From Pseudomonas sputi (GTDB lineage: Bacteria; Pseudomonadota; Gammaproteobacteria; Pseudomonadales; Pseudomonadaceae), in NCBI RefSeq assembly GCF_021603585.1, contig NZ_BQHI01000022.1:30121-94120 (forward strand): DNA of 64,000 bases, in the 5' to 3' direction. A model generated the notes under the pieces. It did no database searches and was not told the origin of the DNA. It worked only from the letters and a program-made list of their open reading frames with translations. Positions 9,547 through 17,336 of this stretch are shown here, piece after piece (within the stretch, counting starts at the first letter, position 1; every line of letters starts with the position of its first letter). A program made the position numbers and the translations under genes.

Positions 9547-9570
9547 ACTCTCTGATCTGCATCAACTCCC

Positions 9571-9604
9571 TGACGCTTGAATCTTCCAGAATCGACCGCA
9601 TCTA
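9571..9604 (+). promoter_or_regulatory. Sigma-32 (heat-shock) type promoter of clpB
   Basis: CTTGAA at 9576-9581 and CCGCATCT at 9596-9603, separated by 14 bases, closely match the sigma-32 consensus CTTGAA-N13-17-CCCCATNT. The element lies about 75 bases upstream of the clpB start. This fits the known heat-shock control of clpB. Confidence 0.75.
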
Positions 9605-9675
9605 TAGCGGTATCTGGCAGGTTTCTTTATTCAGGATGGTTTTCAGGTCCGGCCTGCTCAAAAGGAAGGTGACCC

Positions 9676-12240
9676 ATGCGTATAGACCGTTTAACCAGCA
9701 AATTGCAGTTGGCGTTGTCCGATGCCCAATCCCTGGCTGTCGGCCACGATCATCCGGCCATCGAGCCGGCGCATTTGATGCAGGCGATGCTTGAACAACA
9801 GGGTGGTTCGATCAAACCCCTGTTGATGCAGGTGGGCTTCGACGTCAACAGCTTGCGTAAAGAGCTGACCAAAGAGCTCGATCAACTACCGAAAATCCAG
9901 AACCCGACCGGCGACGTCAACATGTCCCAGGATCTGGCGCGTCTGCTCAACCAGGCCGACCGCCTGGCCCAGCAGAAGGGCGATCAGTTCATTTCCAGCG
10001 AGTTGGTGCTGCTTGCCGCGATGGACGAGAACAGCAAACTCGGCAAGTTGCTGCTCGGCCAGGGCGTGAGCAAAAAGGCCCTGGAAAACGCAATCAACAA
10101 CCTGCGTGGTGGCGAGGCGGTCAATGACGCCAACCACGAGGAATCACGTCAGGCGCTGGATAAATACACCATCGACCTGACCAAGCGCGCCGAAGACGGC
10201 AAGCTTGACCCGGTGATCGGCCGTGACGATGAAATTCGTCGCACCATTCAGGTTCTGCAACGCCGCACCAAGAACAATCCGGTGCTGATCGGCGAGCCTG
10301 GCGTGGGTAAAACCGCGATTGCCGAGGGGCTGGCCCAGCGCATCATCAACGGCGAAGTGCCGGATGGGCTGCGCGGCAAGCGTCTGCTGTCCCTCGATAT
10401 GGGCGCGCTGATTGCCGGTGCCAAGTATCGCGGTGAGTTCGAAGAGCGCCTGAAAGCGCTGCTCAACGAACTGTCGAAGCAAGAAGGGCAGATCATTCTG
10501 TTCATCGACGAGCTGCACACCATGGTCGGCGCCGGCAAGGGCGAAGGCTCGATGGACGCCGGCAACATGCTCAAGCCGGCACTGGCTCGTGGCGAATTGC
10601 ATTGCGTCGGCGCGACCACGCTCAATGAGTACCGCCAATATATAGAGAAGGACGCAGCCCTCGAACGGCGCTTCCAGAAAGTGTTGGTGGACGAGCCGAG
10701 CGAAGAAGACACCATCGCGATCCTGCGTGGCCTCAAGGAGCGTTACGAGGTTCACCACAAGGTGGCGATTACTGACGGCGCGATCATTGCGGCGGCCAAA
10801 CTCAGCCATCGCTACATCACTGACCGGCAGCTGCCGGACAAGGCGATCGACCTGATCGATGAGGCGGCCAGCCGCATCCGTATGGAGATCGACTCCAAGC
10901 CGGAAGTGCTGGATCGTCTGGAGCGGCGCCTGATTCAACTGAAGGTGGAATCCCAGGCTCTGAAGAAAGAAAGCGACGAGGCGGCGAAGAAACGTCTGGA
11001 GAAACTCCAGGAAGAAATCGATCGCCACGAGCGTGAGTACTCGGATCTGGAAGAAATCTGGAACTCGGAAAAAGCCGAGGTGCAGGGTTCTGCGCAGATT
11101 CAGCAAAAGATCGAACAGTCCCGTCAGGAGCTGGAGGCCGCGCGACGTAAAGGCGACCTGAACCGCATGGCCGAGTTGCAGTACGGGGTGATCCCGGATC
11201 TGGAGCGCAGCCTGCAAATGGTCGACCAGCACGGCAAAAGCGAGAACCAATTGCTGCGCAGCAAGGTGACCGAAGAGGAAATCGCCGAAGTCGTCTCGAA
11301 GTGGACCGGTATCCCCGTGTCGAAAATGCTCGAAGGCGAGCGCGACAAGCTGATGAAGATGGAAAGCCTGTTGCACCAACGCGTGATCGGCCAGGACGAA
11401 GCGGTGGTCGCAGTGGCCAACGCGGTGCGGCGTTCCCGCGCCGGGTTGTCCGACCCGAATCGCCCGAGCGGCTCATTCATGTTTCTCGGCCCGACCGGTG
11501 TCGGTAAAACCGAGCTGTGCAAGGCGCTGGCCGAATTCCTCTTCGATACGGAAGAGGCGATGGTGCGGATCGACATGTCCGAGTTCATGGAGAAACATTC
11601 CGTGGCGCGGCTGATCGGTGCGCCACCGGGCTACGTCGGCTACGAAGAGGGCGGTTACCTGACCGAAGCGGTACGTCGCAAGCCTTACTCGGTGATCCTG
11701 CTGGACGAAGTCGAGAAGGCGCACCCGGACGTGTTCAACATCCTGCTGCAAGTGCTGGAGGATGGCCGTCTGACCGACAGTCATGGCCGCACGGTAGACT
11801 TCCGCAATACCGTGATCGTCATGACTTCCAACCTTGGTTCGATGCAGATCCAGGAACTGGTCGGTGACCGTGAGGCGCAACGTGCGGCGGTGATGGATGC
11901 GATTTCCACCCACTTCCGTCCGGAGTTCATCAACCGGGTCGACGAAGTGGTGATCTTCGAACCATTGGCGCGGGACCAGATCGCGGGCATTACCGAGATC
12001 CAGCTGGGCCGTCTGCGCAGTCGTCTGGCCGAGCGCGAGCTGAAGCTGGAACTGAGCCCGGAAGCGATGGACAAGCTGATTGCCGTCGGTTACGACCCGG
12101 TCTATGGCGCACGGCCGCTGAAGCGGGCGATCCAGCGCTGGATCGAGAACCCGTTGGCGCAGTTGATCCTGTCGGGGCGCTTCATGCCAGGCGAGACCGC
12201 GACCGGCGTCGTGGAGAACGACGAGATCACGTTCAACTGA
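9676..12240 (+). CDS. clpB: ATP-dependent disaggregase ClpB
   Basis: The 854-residue Hsp100 chaperone shows the full ClpB layout: an N-terminal Clp-N repeat domain, AAA-1 with Walker A GEPGVGKT (about residues 206-213), a long coiled-coil middle domain (about 400-520, heptad-rich EESQAL...[15 protein letters not shown] region), and AAA-2 with Walker A GPTGVGKT (about 605-612). With DnaK/DnaJ/GrpE it extracts polypeptides from aggregates. It lacks the ClpP-binding IGF/L tripeptide expected of proteolytic Hsp100s, as ClpB should. GGAAGGTGACCC lies just before the ATG. It is preceded by a sigma-32-type promoter and ends at a strong terminator. Confidence 0.98.
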   Translation: MRIDRLTSKLQLALSDAQSLAVGHDHPAIEPAHLMQAMLEQQGGSIKPLLMQVGFDVNSLRKELTKELDQLPKIQNPTGDVNMSQDLARLLNQADRLAQQKGDQFISSELVLLAAMDENSKLGKLLLGQGVSKKALENAINNLRGGEAVNDANHEESRQALDKYTIDLTKRAEDGKLDPVIGRDDEIRRTIQVLQRRTKNNPVLIGEPGVGKTAIAEGLAQRIINGEVPDGLRGKRLLSLDMGALIAGAKYRGEFEERLKALLNELSKQEGQIILFIDELHTMVGAGKGEGSMDAGNMLKPALARGELHCVGATTLNEYRQYIEKDAALERRFQKVLVDEPSEEDTIAILRGLKERYEVHHKVAITDGAIIAAAKLSHRYITDRQLPDKAIDLIDEAASRIRMEIDSKPEVLDRLERRLIQLKVESQALKKESDEAAKKRLEKLQEEIDRHEREYSDLEEIWNSEKAEVQGSAQIQQKIEQSRQELEAARRKGDLNRMAELQYGVIPDLERSLQMVDQHGKSENQLLRSKVTEEEIAEVVSKWTGIPVSKMLEGERDKLMKMESLLHQRVIGQDEAVVAVANAVRRSRAGLSDPNRPSGSFMFLGPTGVGKTELCKALAEFLFDTEEAMVRIDMSEFMEKHSVARLIGAPPGYVGYEEGGYLTEAVRRKPYSVILLDEVEKAHPDVFNILLQVLEDGRLTDSHGRTVDFRNTVIVMTSNLGSMQIQELVGDREAQRAAVMDAISTHFRPEFINRVDEVVIFEPLARDQIAGITEIQLGRLRSRLAERELKLELSPEAMDKLIAVGYDPVYGARPLKRAIQRWIENPLAQLILSGRFMPGETATGVVENDEITFN

Positions 12241-12263
12241 CGTCCGACGGTGGTGTCGTCATC

Positions 12264-12292
12264 AAGGCCTCGCACTGCGAGGCCTTTTTTTT
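12264..12292 (+). terminator. Rho-independent terminator of clpB
   Basis: AAGGCCTCGCA / TGCGAGGCCTT hairpin followed by eight T residues, 23 bases after the clpB stop codon. Confidence 0.92.
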
Positions 12293-12424
12293 CGCCAGGC
12301 TGTTGAACTCAAAGGAAAAGGCTTGTAAAGTGCGCCCCGCAGTCAGTCACCAACACGGTTTCAGCTCACTGGGCGGAAATCTGAAATAAGTTGCAAATCA
12401 TTAACTTGAAAGCAATTTAGGGGG

Positions 12425-12452
12425 TTGACAGAGGTGTTCTAGGTTGTAGAAT
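12425..12452 (+). promoter_or_regulatory. Sigma-70 promoter of the tRNA cluster
   Basis: TTGACA (12425-12430) and TAGAAT (12447-12452) are spaced by 16 bases, followed by a GC-rich discriminator (AGCGCGCC). The same box sequences and spacing recur in the rRNA promoters at the end of the window, pointing to a strong, stringently controlled stable-RNA promoter. The remaining clpB-tRNA gap (12293-12538) contains no gene. Confidence 0.85.
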
Positions 12453-12538
12453 AGCGCGCCTCAGACACACGAACGCAGCGATGCGAAAACGATGTCGAGA
12501 AGCTGCAAGTTTCACCGTAGTAAATTGAAATATGTAGT

Positions 12539-12614
12539 TCCGTGATAGCTCAGTCGGTAGAGCAAATGACTGTTAATCATTGGGTCCCAGGTTCGAGTCC
12601 TGGTCACGGAGCCA
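12539..12614 (+). tRNA. tRNA-Asn (GUU)
   Basis: The 76-nt cloverleaf has acceptor arms TCCGTGA/TCACGGA, a D-loop with AGCTCAGTCGGTAGAG, anticodon GTT in CTGTTAATC, a T-arm GGTTCGAGTCC, and an encoded CCA end. Confidence 0.97.
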
Positions 12615-12623
12615 ATTTCAAAC

Positions 12624-12700
12624 CGGGGTATAGCGCAGTCCGGTAGCGCGCCTGCTTTGGGAGCAGGATGTCAGGAGTTCGAATCCCCTTACCCCGACCA
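12624..12700 (+). tRNA. tRNA-Pro (UGG), copy 1
   Basis: The 77-nt cloverleaf has acceptor CGGGGTA/TACCCCG, anticodon TGG in CTTTGGGAG, T-loop GTTCGAATC and encoded CCA. It is identical over its whole length to the copy at 12879-12955. Confidence 0.97.
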
Positions 12701-12705
12701 TTTTT

Positions 12706-12781
12706 GGGTCGTTAGCTCAGTTGGTAGAGCAGTTGGCTTTTAACCAATTGGTCGTAGGTTCGAATCCCACACGACCCACCA
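12706..12781 (+). tRNA. tRNA-Lys (UUU)
   Basis: The 76-nt cloverleaf has acceptor GGGTCGT/ACGACCC, anticodon TTT in CTTTTAACC, T-loop GTTCGAATC and encoded CCA. It lies 5 bases after tRNA-Pro copy 1, so the first three tRNAs are one transcript. Confidence 0.97.
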
Positions 12782-12845
12782 TTTTTGAAACCAGGTAACA
12801 CTGGGATCGAATCTTAAGATCAGAGGCCAAAAGCGCTGATCGAAG

Positions 12846-12877
12846 AAGGCGATCTTTGAAAGGTCGCCTTTTTTTTA
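12846..12877 (+). terminator. Rho-independent terminator inside the tRNA cluster
   Basis: AAGGCGA / TCGCCTT stem with an 11-nt loop and a T-run that ends one base before the second tRNA-Pro. It should end the Asn-Pro-Lys transcript before reaching the fourth tRNA. Confidence 0.8.
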
Positions 12878-12878
12878 C

Positions 12879-12955
12879 CGGGGTATAGCGCAGTCCGGTA
12901 GCGCGCCTGCTTTGGGAGCAGGATGTCAGGAGTTCGAATCCCCTTACCCCGACCA
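12879..12955 (+). tRNA. tRNA-Pro (UGG), copy 2
   Basis: This is a perfect 77-nt repeat of the tRNA-Pro at 12624-12700. It begins one base after the T-run of a terminator and has no obvious -35/-10 elements in the 97 bases after tRNA-Lys, so its expression would depend on read-through. It is followed by its own terminator and then by a chemoreceptor gene remnant. Confidence 0.96.
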
Positions 12956-12960
12956 TATTA

Positions 12961-12997
12961 AAAATCCTCGTATCGAAAGATACGGGGATTTTTTTTG
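12961..12997 (+). terminator. Terminator after second tRNA-Pro
   Basis: AAATCCTCGTATC / GATACGGGGATTT hairpin with a GAAA loop and a run of eight T residues, directly downstream of the fourth tRNA. Confidence 0.85.
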
Positions 12998-13017
12998 GTT
13001 CTTCGCGGAACCCTGGG

Positions 13018-13313
13018 AAAGCGAGCAGGCTAACCTGCTGGCGCTCAACGCCGCCATCGAAGCAGCGCGGGCCGGTGAAGCGTTGCAGACGATCACGGCG
13101 TCGGTCCATGAAATCCACGAGCGCAATCTGGTGATCGCCAGCGCCGCTGAAGAGCAGGCGCAAGTGGCGCGGGAAGTGGATCGCAATCTGGTGAACATTC
13201 GCGATCTGTCGGTGCGTTCGGCGGCGAGTGCCGATCAAACCAGCGCGTCGAGCCACGAGCTGTCGCAACTGGCCAATGCCCTGCAGGGCATGGTGCGGCG
13301 CTTCCAGTTGTAA
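13018..13313 (+). pseudogene. Methyl-accepting chemotaxis protein remnant (C-terminal, internally deleted)
   Basis: From about 13018 the frame encodes the chemoreceptor signalling hairpin NLLALNAAIEAARAGE, then jumps straight to ALQTITASVHEIHE and continues to the usual C-terminus (ASAAEEQAQVAREVDRNLVNI ... GMVRRFQL, TAA at 13311). In intact receptors about 65-75 residues separate the two parts (QGRGFAVVADEVR to EQAGRAGE). The join falls at a repeated RAGE coding sequence, so an in-frame deletion between short direct repeats is the likely cause. The sensor, membrane and HAMP regions are also missing, and no start or ribosome site is visible. An open frame back to 12912 only runs through the tRNA and is not a real start. 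Confidence 0.85.
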
Positions 13314-13327
13314 TCATGCAGGCATGA

Positions 13328-13368
13328 AAAAGCCGCGCTTCTCGTCAGAGAAAGCGCGGCTTTGTTTT
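13328..13368. terminator. Bidirectional terminator
   Basis: AAAGCCGCGCTT / AAAGCGCGGCTTT hairpin with T-rich flanks on both strands. It lies between the chemoreceptor remnant and the convergent EF-hand gene and probably serves the latter. Confidence 0.8.
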
Positions 13369-13386
13369 GTCAGGCAGGCTGAAAAA

Positions 13387-13782
13387 TCAGGCACCGTCCT
13401 GGTCTTTCAGGTGCTCGAACAGACCTTTCGGCATTTTCTTGCCGTTGGCTTCGAAGTTGGCTTTGACGTTGTTGTACGCCTCTTGCTCGTCGATGAAACC
13501 GTCGTGGTTGGTGTCGATCTTGTCGAAGTCGGACTTCGGCGCAACTTTCAGAAATTCGGCGCGCGAGACCTTGCCGTCGCCATCGGTGTCGGTCTTGGCC
13601 ATCGACGCATCGCCGCATTTGCCTTCACCGCATTTGCCTTCCGGGGTTTTCACCGAGGTCTCGGCCGAAGCAACCATGTAGCCCTGGGCCAACGGTTGCG
13701 CGGCAAACACCGAGCCGGACAGCATCAGACCGCCGGCCAGTACGGCACCGACCAGGCCAAGGGAGTTCGAAGTACGGGACAT
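13387..13782 (-). CDS. Secreted EF-hand protein with an HvfA-like EGKCG repeat
   Basis: The start at 13782 is preceded by AAGGAGAATGCA; an in-frame ATG seven codons earlier has no such site. The 131-residue protein has a signal peptide ending near VFAAQ. At residues 48-57 it has a tandem motif EGKCGEGKCG, then two EF-hand loops with canonical ligands (D65, D67, D69, E76; D90, N92, D94, D98, E101). The EGKCG repeat is the hallmark of HvfA-type precursor peptides, whose cysteines are converted to copper-binding oxazolone/thioamide groups by a DUF692 enzyme (HvfB) with HvfC. No such maturation genes are nearby. Calcium binding is supported by the motifs; modification of the cysteines is speculation. 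Confidence 0.85.
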   Translation of the reverse strand: MSRTSNSLGLVGAVLAGGLMLSGSVFAAQPLAQGYMVASAETSVKTPEGKCGEGKCGDASMAKTDTDGDGKVSRAEFLKVAPKSDFDKIDTNHDGFIDEQEAYNNVKANFEANGKKMPKGLFEHLKDQDGA

Positions 13783-13958
13783 TGCATTCTCCTTCGGTTG
13801 CACAGTGCAACCACACGTTAAGGGCGATCAAGCCGGAGCAGGTGTGCTCGGGTGTAGCCATTAAGCGGTGGCGGTGTATCGCGTCTGTGTCGAGGAGCGG
13901 GGCGTTTGTAAGCGAAGGTGGGTAAAGCGAGGGCAGATACAGTAGAAGACAAAACACC

Positions 13959-13983
13959 GTGGGAACGAGCCAGCTCGCCCCAC
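13959..13983. repeat. REP-like palindrome
   Basis: GTGGGAACGAGCCAGCTCGCCCCAC is an imperfect inverted repeat of the Pseudomonas REP type, 13 bases beyond the ndh stop codon. The rest of the 213-base gap up to the EF-hand gene start shows no gene. Confidence 0.65.
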
Positions 13984-13995
13984 GATATTTTTACG

Positions 13996-15294
13996 TCAGT
14001 GCAGCTTCAGGCGTGGCTCGGTGCCGCGTCCGATCTTGCTGCCGAGCATCAGCATTGCCGTACGGAACGGCCCATACAGCGCCATCTGGTGCATGCGGTA
14101 CAGCGACACGTAAAACATCCGCGCCAGCCAGCCCTCGAGCATCACGCTGCCGGTCAGATTGCCCATCAGGTTACCCACCGCCGAGAAACGCGACAGCGAA
14201 ATCAGCGAGCCGTAGTCGGTGTACTTGTACTCCGGCAGGGTCTTGCCTTCGATGCGCAGCTTCAGTGATTTGGCCAGCAACGACGCCTGCTGGTGAGCAG
14301 CCTGGGCCCGTGGTGGAACGTTGCGATCGGAGCCCGGTTGCGGGCACGCGGCGCAGTCACCGAAGGCGAAGATGTTTTCGTCGCGGGTGGTTTGCAGTGT
14401 CGGCAGCACTTGCAGCTGATTGATGCGGTTGGTTTCCAGGCCATCGATGTCCTTGAGGAACGCTGGCGCGCGGATCCCGGCGGCCCAGACTTTCAGGCTC
14501 GCCTTGATTTCGTTGCCGTCTGCGGTAATCAGGCTGTCGGCGGTGACCTGGCTGACCGAGGCGTTGGTCATCACGTTGACCCCGAGTTTCTCCAGGGTCT
14601 TGTGCACCGGCCCGCTGATGCGCTCCGGCAGGGCGGGCAGCACCCGTGGCCCGGCTTCGATCAGGGTGATGTGCATGTTTTCCGGTTTGATCCGGTCCAA
14701 ACCGTAGGCGGCCAGCTCATGGGCGGCGTTGTGCAGTTCGGCTGCCAGTTCGACGCCCGTGGCGCCCGCGCCGACGATGGCCACGCTGATCTGCTGGATC
14801 GCATCGGTCTGCCCGGCGTGGGCGCGCAGATAGTGATTGAGCAGTTGCTGATGGAAGCGTTCGGCCTGCTTGCGGGTGTCGAGGAACAGGCAGTGCTGCG
14901 CGGCGCCCTGGGTGCCGAAATCGTTGGTGGTGCTGCCGACCGCGATCACCAGCGAGTCGTACGGCACTTCCCGCGCCGGGACCAGCTCCACGCCGTTTTC
15001 GTCGTAGGTGGCGGCCAGCTGGATCTTCTTCTGCTCACGATCGAGCCCGCTCATGCGCCCCAGCTGGAACTCGAAGTGGTTCCATTTGGCCTGGGCGACA
15101 TAGTTGAGTTCGTCTTCGGAAGAATTCAGCGATCCGGCGGCCACTTCGTGCAACAGCGGTTTCCAGATGTGCGTGAGGTTCGCGTCGACCAGCATGATGC
15201 TGGCGGTACCGCGCTTGCCCAGGGTCTTACCCAGACGGGTAGCCAACTCCAGACCGCCGGCGCCGCCGCCGACAATGACAATACGATGGGACAT
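13996..15294 (-). CDS. ndh: Type II NADH:quinone dehydrogenase (NDH-2)
   Basis: The start at 15294 (MSHRIVIVGGGAGGLELATRL) places the FAD Rossmann motif at residues 5-14; the frame extends five codons further but the short form is standard. A second dinucleotide fold, VAIVGAGATGVELAAEL, binds NADH near residues 165-180. The C-terminus (SVMLEGWLARMFYVSLYRMHQMALYG) is amphipathic and hydrophobic, the usual membrane anchor of NDH-2. At 432 residues it matches E. coli Ndh. It oxidises NADH and reduces ubiquinone without pumping protons. It is transcribed alone, with a small membrane-protein gene 63 bases upstream on the same strand. Confidence 0.93.
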   Translation of the reverse strand: MSHRIVIVGGGAGGLELATRLGKTLGKRGTASIMLVDANLTHIWKPLLHEVAAGSLNSSEDELNYVAQAKWNHFEFQLGRMSGLDREQKKIQLAATYDENGVELVPAREVPYDSLVIAVGSTTNDFGTQGAAQHCLFLDTRKQAERFHQQLLNHYLRAHAGQTDAIQQISVAIVGAGATGVELAAELHNAAHELAAYGLDRIKPENMHITLIEAGPRVLPALPERISGPVHKTLEKLGVNVMTNASVSQVTADSLITADGNEIKASLKVWAAGIRAPAFLKDIDGLETNRINQLQVLPTLQTTRDENIFAFGDCAACPQPGSDRNVPPRAQAAHQQASLLAKSLKLRIEGKTLPEYKYTDYGSLISLSRFSAVGNLMGNLTGSVMLEGWLARMFYVSLYRMHQMALYGPFRTAMLMLGSKIGRGTEPRLKLH

Positions 15295-15357
15295 AGGGAT
15301 AGCTCGCAAGGTTTTTAAAGGAAATCGGTACAGCTAACCGAGCGAGCGCGATGCAGC

Positions 15358-15531
15358 TCATAGCGTCAGGTAACTGATTAAACGGCTCAACAGGCCCAGA
15401 CCAATGGTCACTGCCAGCACCAGCACCAGGAGCATCCACGGCCGGAATGGCCGGCGCTCGACACGGTGCTGGGACAACTGCAGGTACTCTTCGACATGCT
15501 TCTGGTCTTCGGGGTTCAGGCGGCTGGTCAT
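15358..15531 (-). CDS. Small membrane protein, DUF3094 family
   Basis: This 57-residue ORF starts MTSRLNPEDQKHVEEYLQ, continues with a basic stretch (HRVERRPFRPW), and ends with one transmembrane helix (MLLVLVLAVTIGLGLLSRLI). The pattern matches the DUF3094 family of Pseudomonas. The ATG at 15531 is preceded by GAGGCCTCAT on the minus strand. It lies between the MOSC gene and ndh, all leftward. Function is unknown; a membrane-associated helper of a neighbouring enzyme is only a guess. Confidence 0.85.
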   Translation of the reverse strand: MTSRLNPEDQKHVEEYLQLSQHRVERRPFRPWMLLVLVLAVTIGLGLLSRLISYLTL

Positions 15532-15587
15532 ATGAGGCCTCGTCAGGGGTAGACGTTGCTGAATGTGAACAAGCTACAGCGGTTTTT

Positions 15588-16115
15588 TTAACCGGGATTG
15601 AACGCAGCATAGCCACTGTCCGGGATCGGTTCGACCGACACACGGTCCCCCAGGCGAATGATCCCGCTTTGTAACACTCGCGCGGTGATTCCGCCATGCC
15701 CGCGCACGGCCTGGAATGTTCCGGGTCCGAGATTGTTCTGCAGGCGCGCGCACGGTTGACACCAGCCCGTGGTTTCGAAAATCGCCTGGCCAATGCGAAA
15801 GCGCCGCCCCTTGAGGCTGAACAGGTTGATCCCGCTTATAACGAGATTGCGCCGCAGATCTTCAGGCCTGATCGGTTGCTCGTGGGTACGTCCCATCAAT
15901 GCGCTGATCACGGCCAGGTGTTCGAACTGAATCAGCGTGACCTGTCGGGCATTACGTACACCGGGGCGGGCATGATCCCCGGTCAGTCCCGCTTCAAGGC
16001 GTGCCTCTACGGCGTCGAGCTCGATCATCGGCCCACGAGACTCAGGACGCACGCCAATCCAGCGCACGCATCCCGTTTGCGGGACATCGGCGATCAATTG
16101 TTGCAGCGGCGTCAC
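15588..16115 (-). CDS. MOSC domain-containing protein
   Basis: The 175-residue protein is a single MOSC domain (molybdenum cofactor sulfurase C-terminal), with the characteristic cysteine motif GWCQPCARL near residues 117-125 and the GDHARPG turn. MOSC proteins such as YiiM and YuaD handle molybdopterin-linked sulfur or reduce N-hydroxylated compounds. Its start overlaps the stop of the upstream DUF1780 gene by four bases (16112-16115), so the two are translationally coupled. The substrate is unknown. Confidence 0.88.
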   Translation of the reverse strand: MTPLQQLIADVPQTGCVRWIGVRPESRGPMIELDAVEARLEAGLTGDHARPGVRNARQVTLIQFEHLAVISALMGRTHEQPIRPEDLRRNLVISGINLFSLKGRRFRIGQAIFETTGWCQPCARLQNNLGPGTFQAVRGHGGITARVLQSGIIRLGDRVSVEPIPDSGYAAFNPG

Positions 16116-16738
16116 AGGCTGATCCCGACATCGAACACGATGCTGCGCCCCAGGTTGCCGCGCAGAAAATCCGGGGCATCGGGATGGGCGAACAGCACCC
16201 GTGCGAAGGTCGGCCCGACCAGCGACAGCGAGCGCCAGCCCTGACGCAGGTATTCGGTGGGCGGTGGAAAGTGGCTGTTCAGGTCGAGCACTTCGCGTTT
16301 GAGGCTGGCGAAGGCAATGATGTCCAGCTCGCCCAGGTCCATCCCGCGTTCCTTGTAGTTGTGCGCCTTCTTGCGCAAGGTCGGTGCCAGTCTCAGCAGA
16401 AATTCATTGGCCGGAATCCGCCGCGGCTTGGCTTCACGGCGCACCAGTTGGCTGAGGGAAAACGCACTGCGCCGCCGTTGCAGCTCATCGCGCCATTCGT
16501 CGTTGAGCCGACGGCCTTCGTCAAGGACGAAGAACACCTCGAAGTTGGCGTCGCGAAACAGCACGTCCGGTGGCTCTCCGGCAGGGGCGAACTCGTCGGC
16601 GCGATAAGGAATATTCAAGCCTTGCAGCAGGCGCTGGCAAACCCAACGCTCACGCTCCCATTTGCGGGCATTGGACAGGAACGCGTTGGCTTGCTCGGCC
16701 GCGATGGTCAGCAGGCGTAAATAATCTGAGTCATCCAT
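16112..16738 (-). CDS. DUF1780 domain-containing protein
   Basis: The chosen ATG at 16738 (MDDSDYLRLLTIAAEQANAF) gives 208 residues and keeps the conserved beginning; a Met 36 codons upstream is less likely. The protein is cytosolic, rich in Arg/Glu and contains the segments FEVFFVLDEGRRLNDEW and RREAKPRRIPANEFLLRL. It belongs to DUF1780, which is largely confined to Pseudomonas. A structure exists for a family member with an endonuclease-like fold as I recall, but no activity is established. It is coupled to the MOSC gene by a four-base overlap. Confidence 0.85.
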   Translation of the reverse strand: MDDSDYLRLLTIAAEQANAFLSNARKWERERWVCQRLLQGLNIPYRADEFAPAGEPPDVLFRDANFEVFFVLDEGRRLNDEWRDELQRRRSAFSLSQLVRREAKPRRIPANEFLLRLAPTLRKKAHNYKERGMDLGELDIIAFASLKREVLDLNSHFPPPTEYLRQGWRSLSLVGPTFARVLFAHPDAPDFLRGNLGRSIVFDVGISL

Positions 16739-16868
16739 AGGCCCAAGCTTAGCGTTCAATTGCGACAAGCAGAAAGCGTTCGCGCGGCAAAGTGCATCAG
16801 TGGGCAGTCGGGAGGGTCGGTGTAGACTGATGGCTCCGTGTATCAACGTCGAATGAAAGGGGCTGAAT

Positions 16869-17336
16869 GTGAAATTTCGCTGGCTGTTGTTGTTCGCTGT
16901 CGTTCCGTTATGGGCCCATGCGCTGGAAATCGGCGAGCGGCTGGCACCCTGGACGTTGCTGGATCAGTACGATCAGCCGTTTACCCTTGATAACCGCACC
17001 ACGACGCTGCTGGTGGCGCGTGACATGGACGGCGCGAAACTGCTCAAGCAAGCCATGGCCGATCAGCCCAAGGGCTATCTGGAGGCGCGGCATGCGGTGT
17101 TTGTCGCCGATATCCAGCGTATGCCGGCGCTGATCGCGAAGATGTTCGCCGTACCGGCCATGCGTGACTACAGCTATCGAGTGTTGCTTGATCGCGAAAG
17201 CCGCGTGGCCTCGCGCTATCCCGGGACCGAAGGCACGGTGCTCTGGCTGCAGCTCAAGGACGGGCGCTTGCTGGCCCGGCATGAATACACCCAGGCGGCT
17301 GAACTGCGTGAGGCGCTGGAGCAGGCTCGCCCATGA
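16869..17336 (+). CDS. Secreted thioredoxin-fold-like protein without cysteines
   Basis: The 155-residue protein has a signal peptide (MKFRWLLLFAVVPLWAHA) and a body that resembles the peroxiredoxin/AhpC-TSA type of thioredoxin fold (IGERLAPWTLLDQYDQPFTLDNRTTTLLVARDMDGAKLLKQ). It has no cysteine at all, so it cannot be a disulphide oxidoreductase. Related Pseudomonas entries are often misnamed FAD/FMN-containing dehydrogenase; no flavin motif is visible. The stop overlaps the start of the following membrane-protein gene by four bases (ATGA), which argues that the two proteins work together in the envelope. Confidence 0.78.
   Translation: MKFRWLLLFAVVPLWAHALEIGERLAPWTLLDQYDQPFTLDNRTTTLLVARDMDGAKLLKQAMADQPKGYLEARHAVFVADIQRMPALIAKMFAVPAMRDYSYRVLLDRESRVASRYPGTEGTVLWLQLKDGRLLARHEYTQAAELREALEQARP

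Noticed and set aside
10144-11379. 411-codon minus-strand frame
   Set aside because: It is antisense to the coiled-coil and AAA parts of clpB and is a shadow of biased codon use.
12624-12955. tRNA-Pro repeats as attachment sites of an integrated element
   Set aside because: Only 178 bases separate the copies and they hold just tRNA-Lys and a terminator. No integrase or island gene is present, so only a scar or duplication can be suggested.
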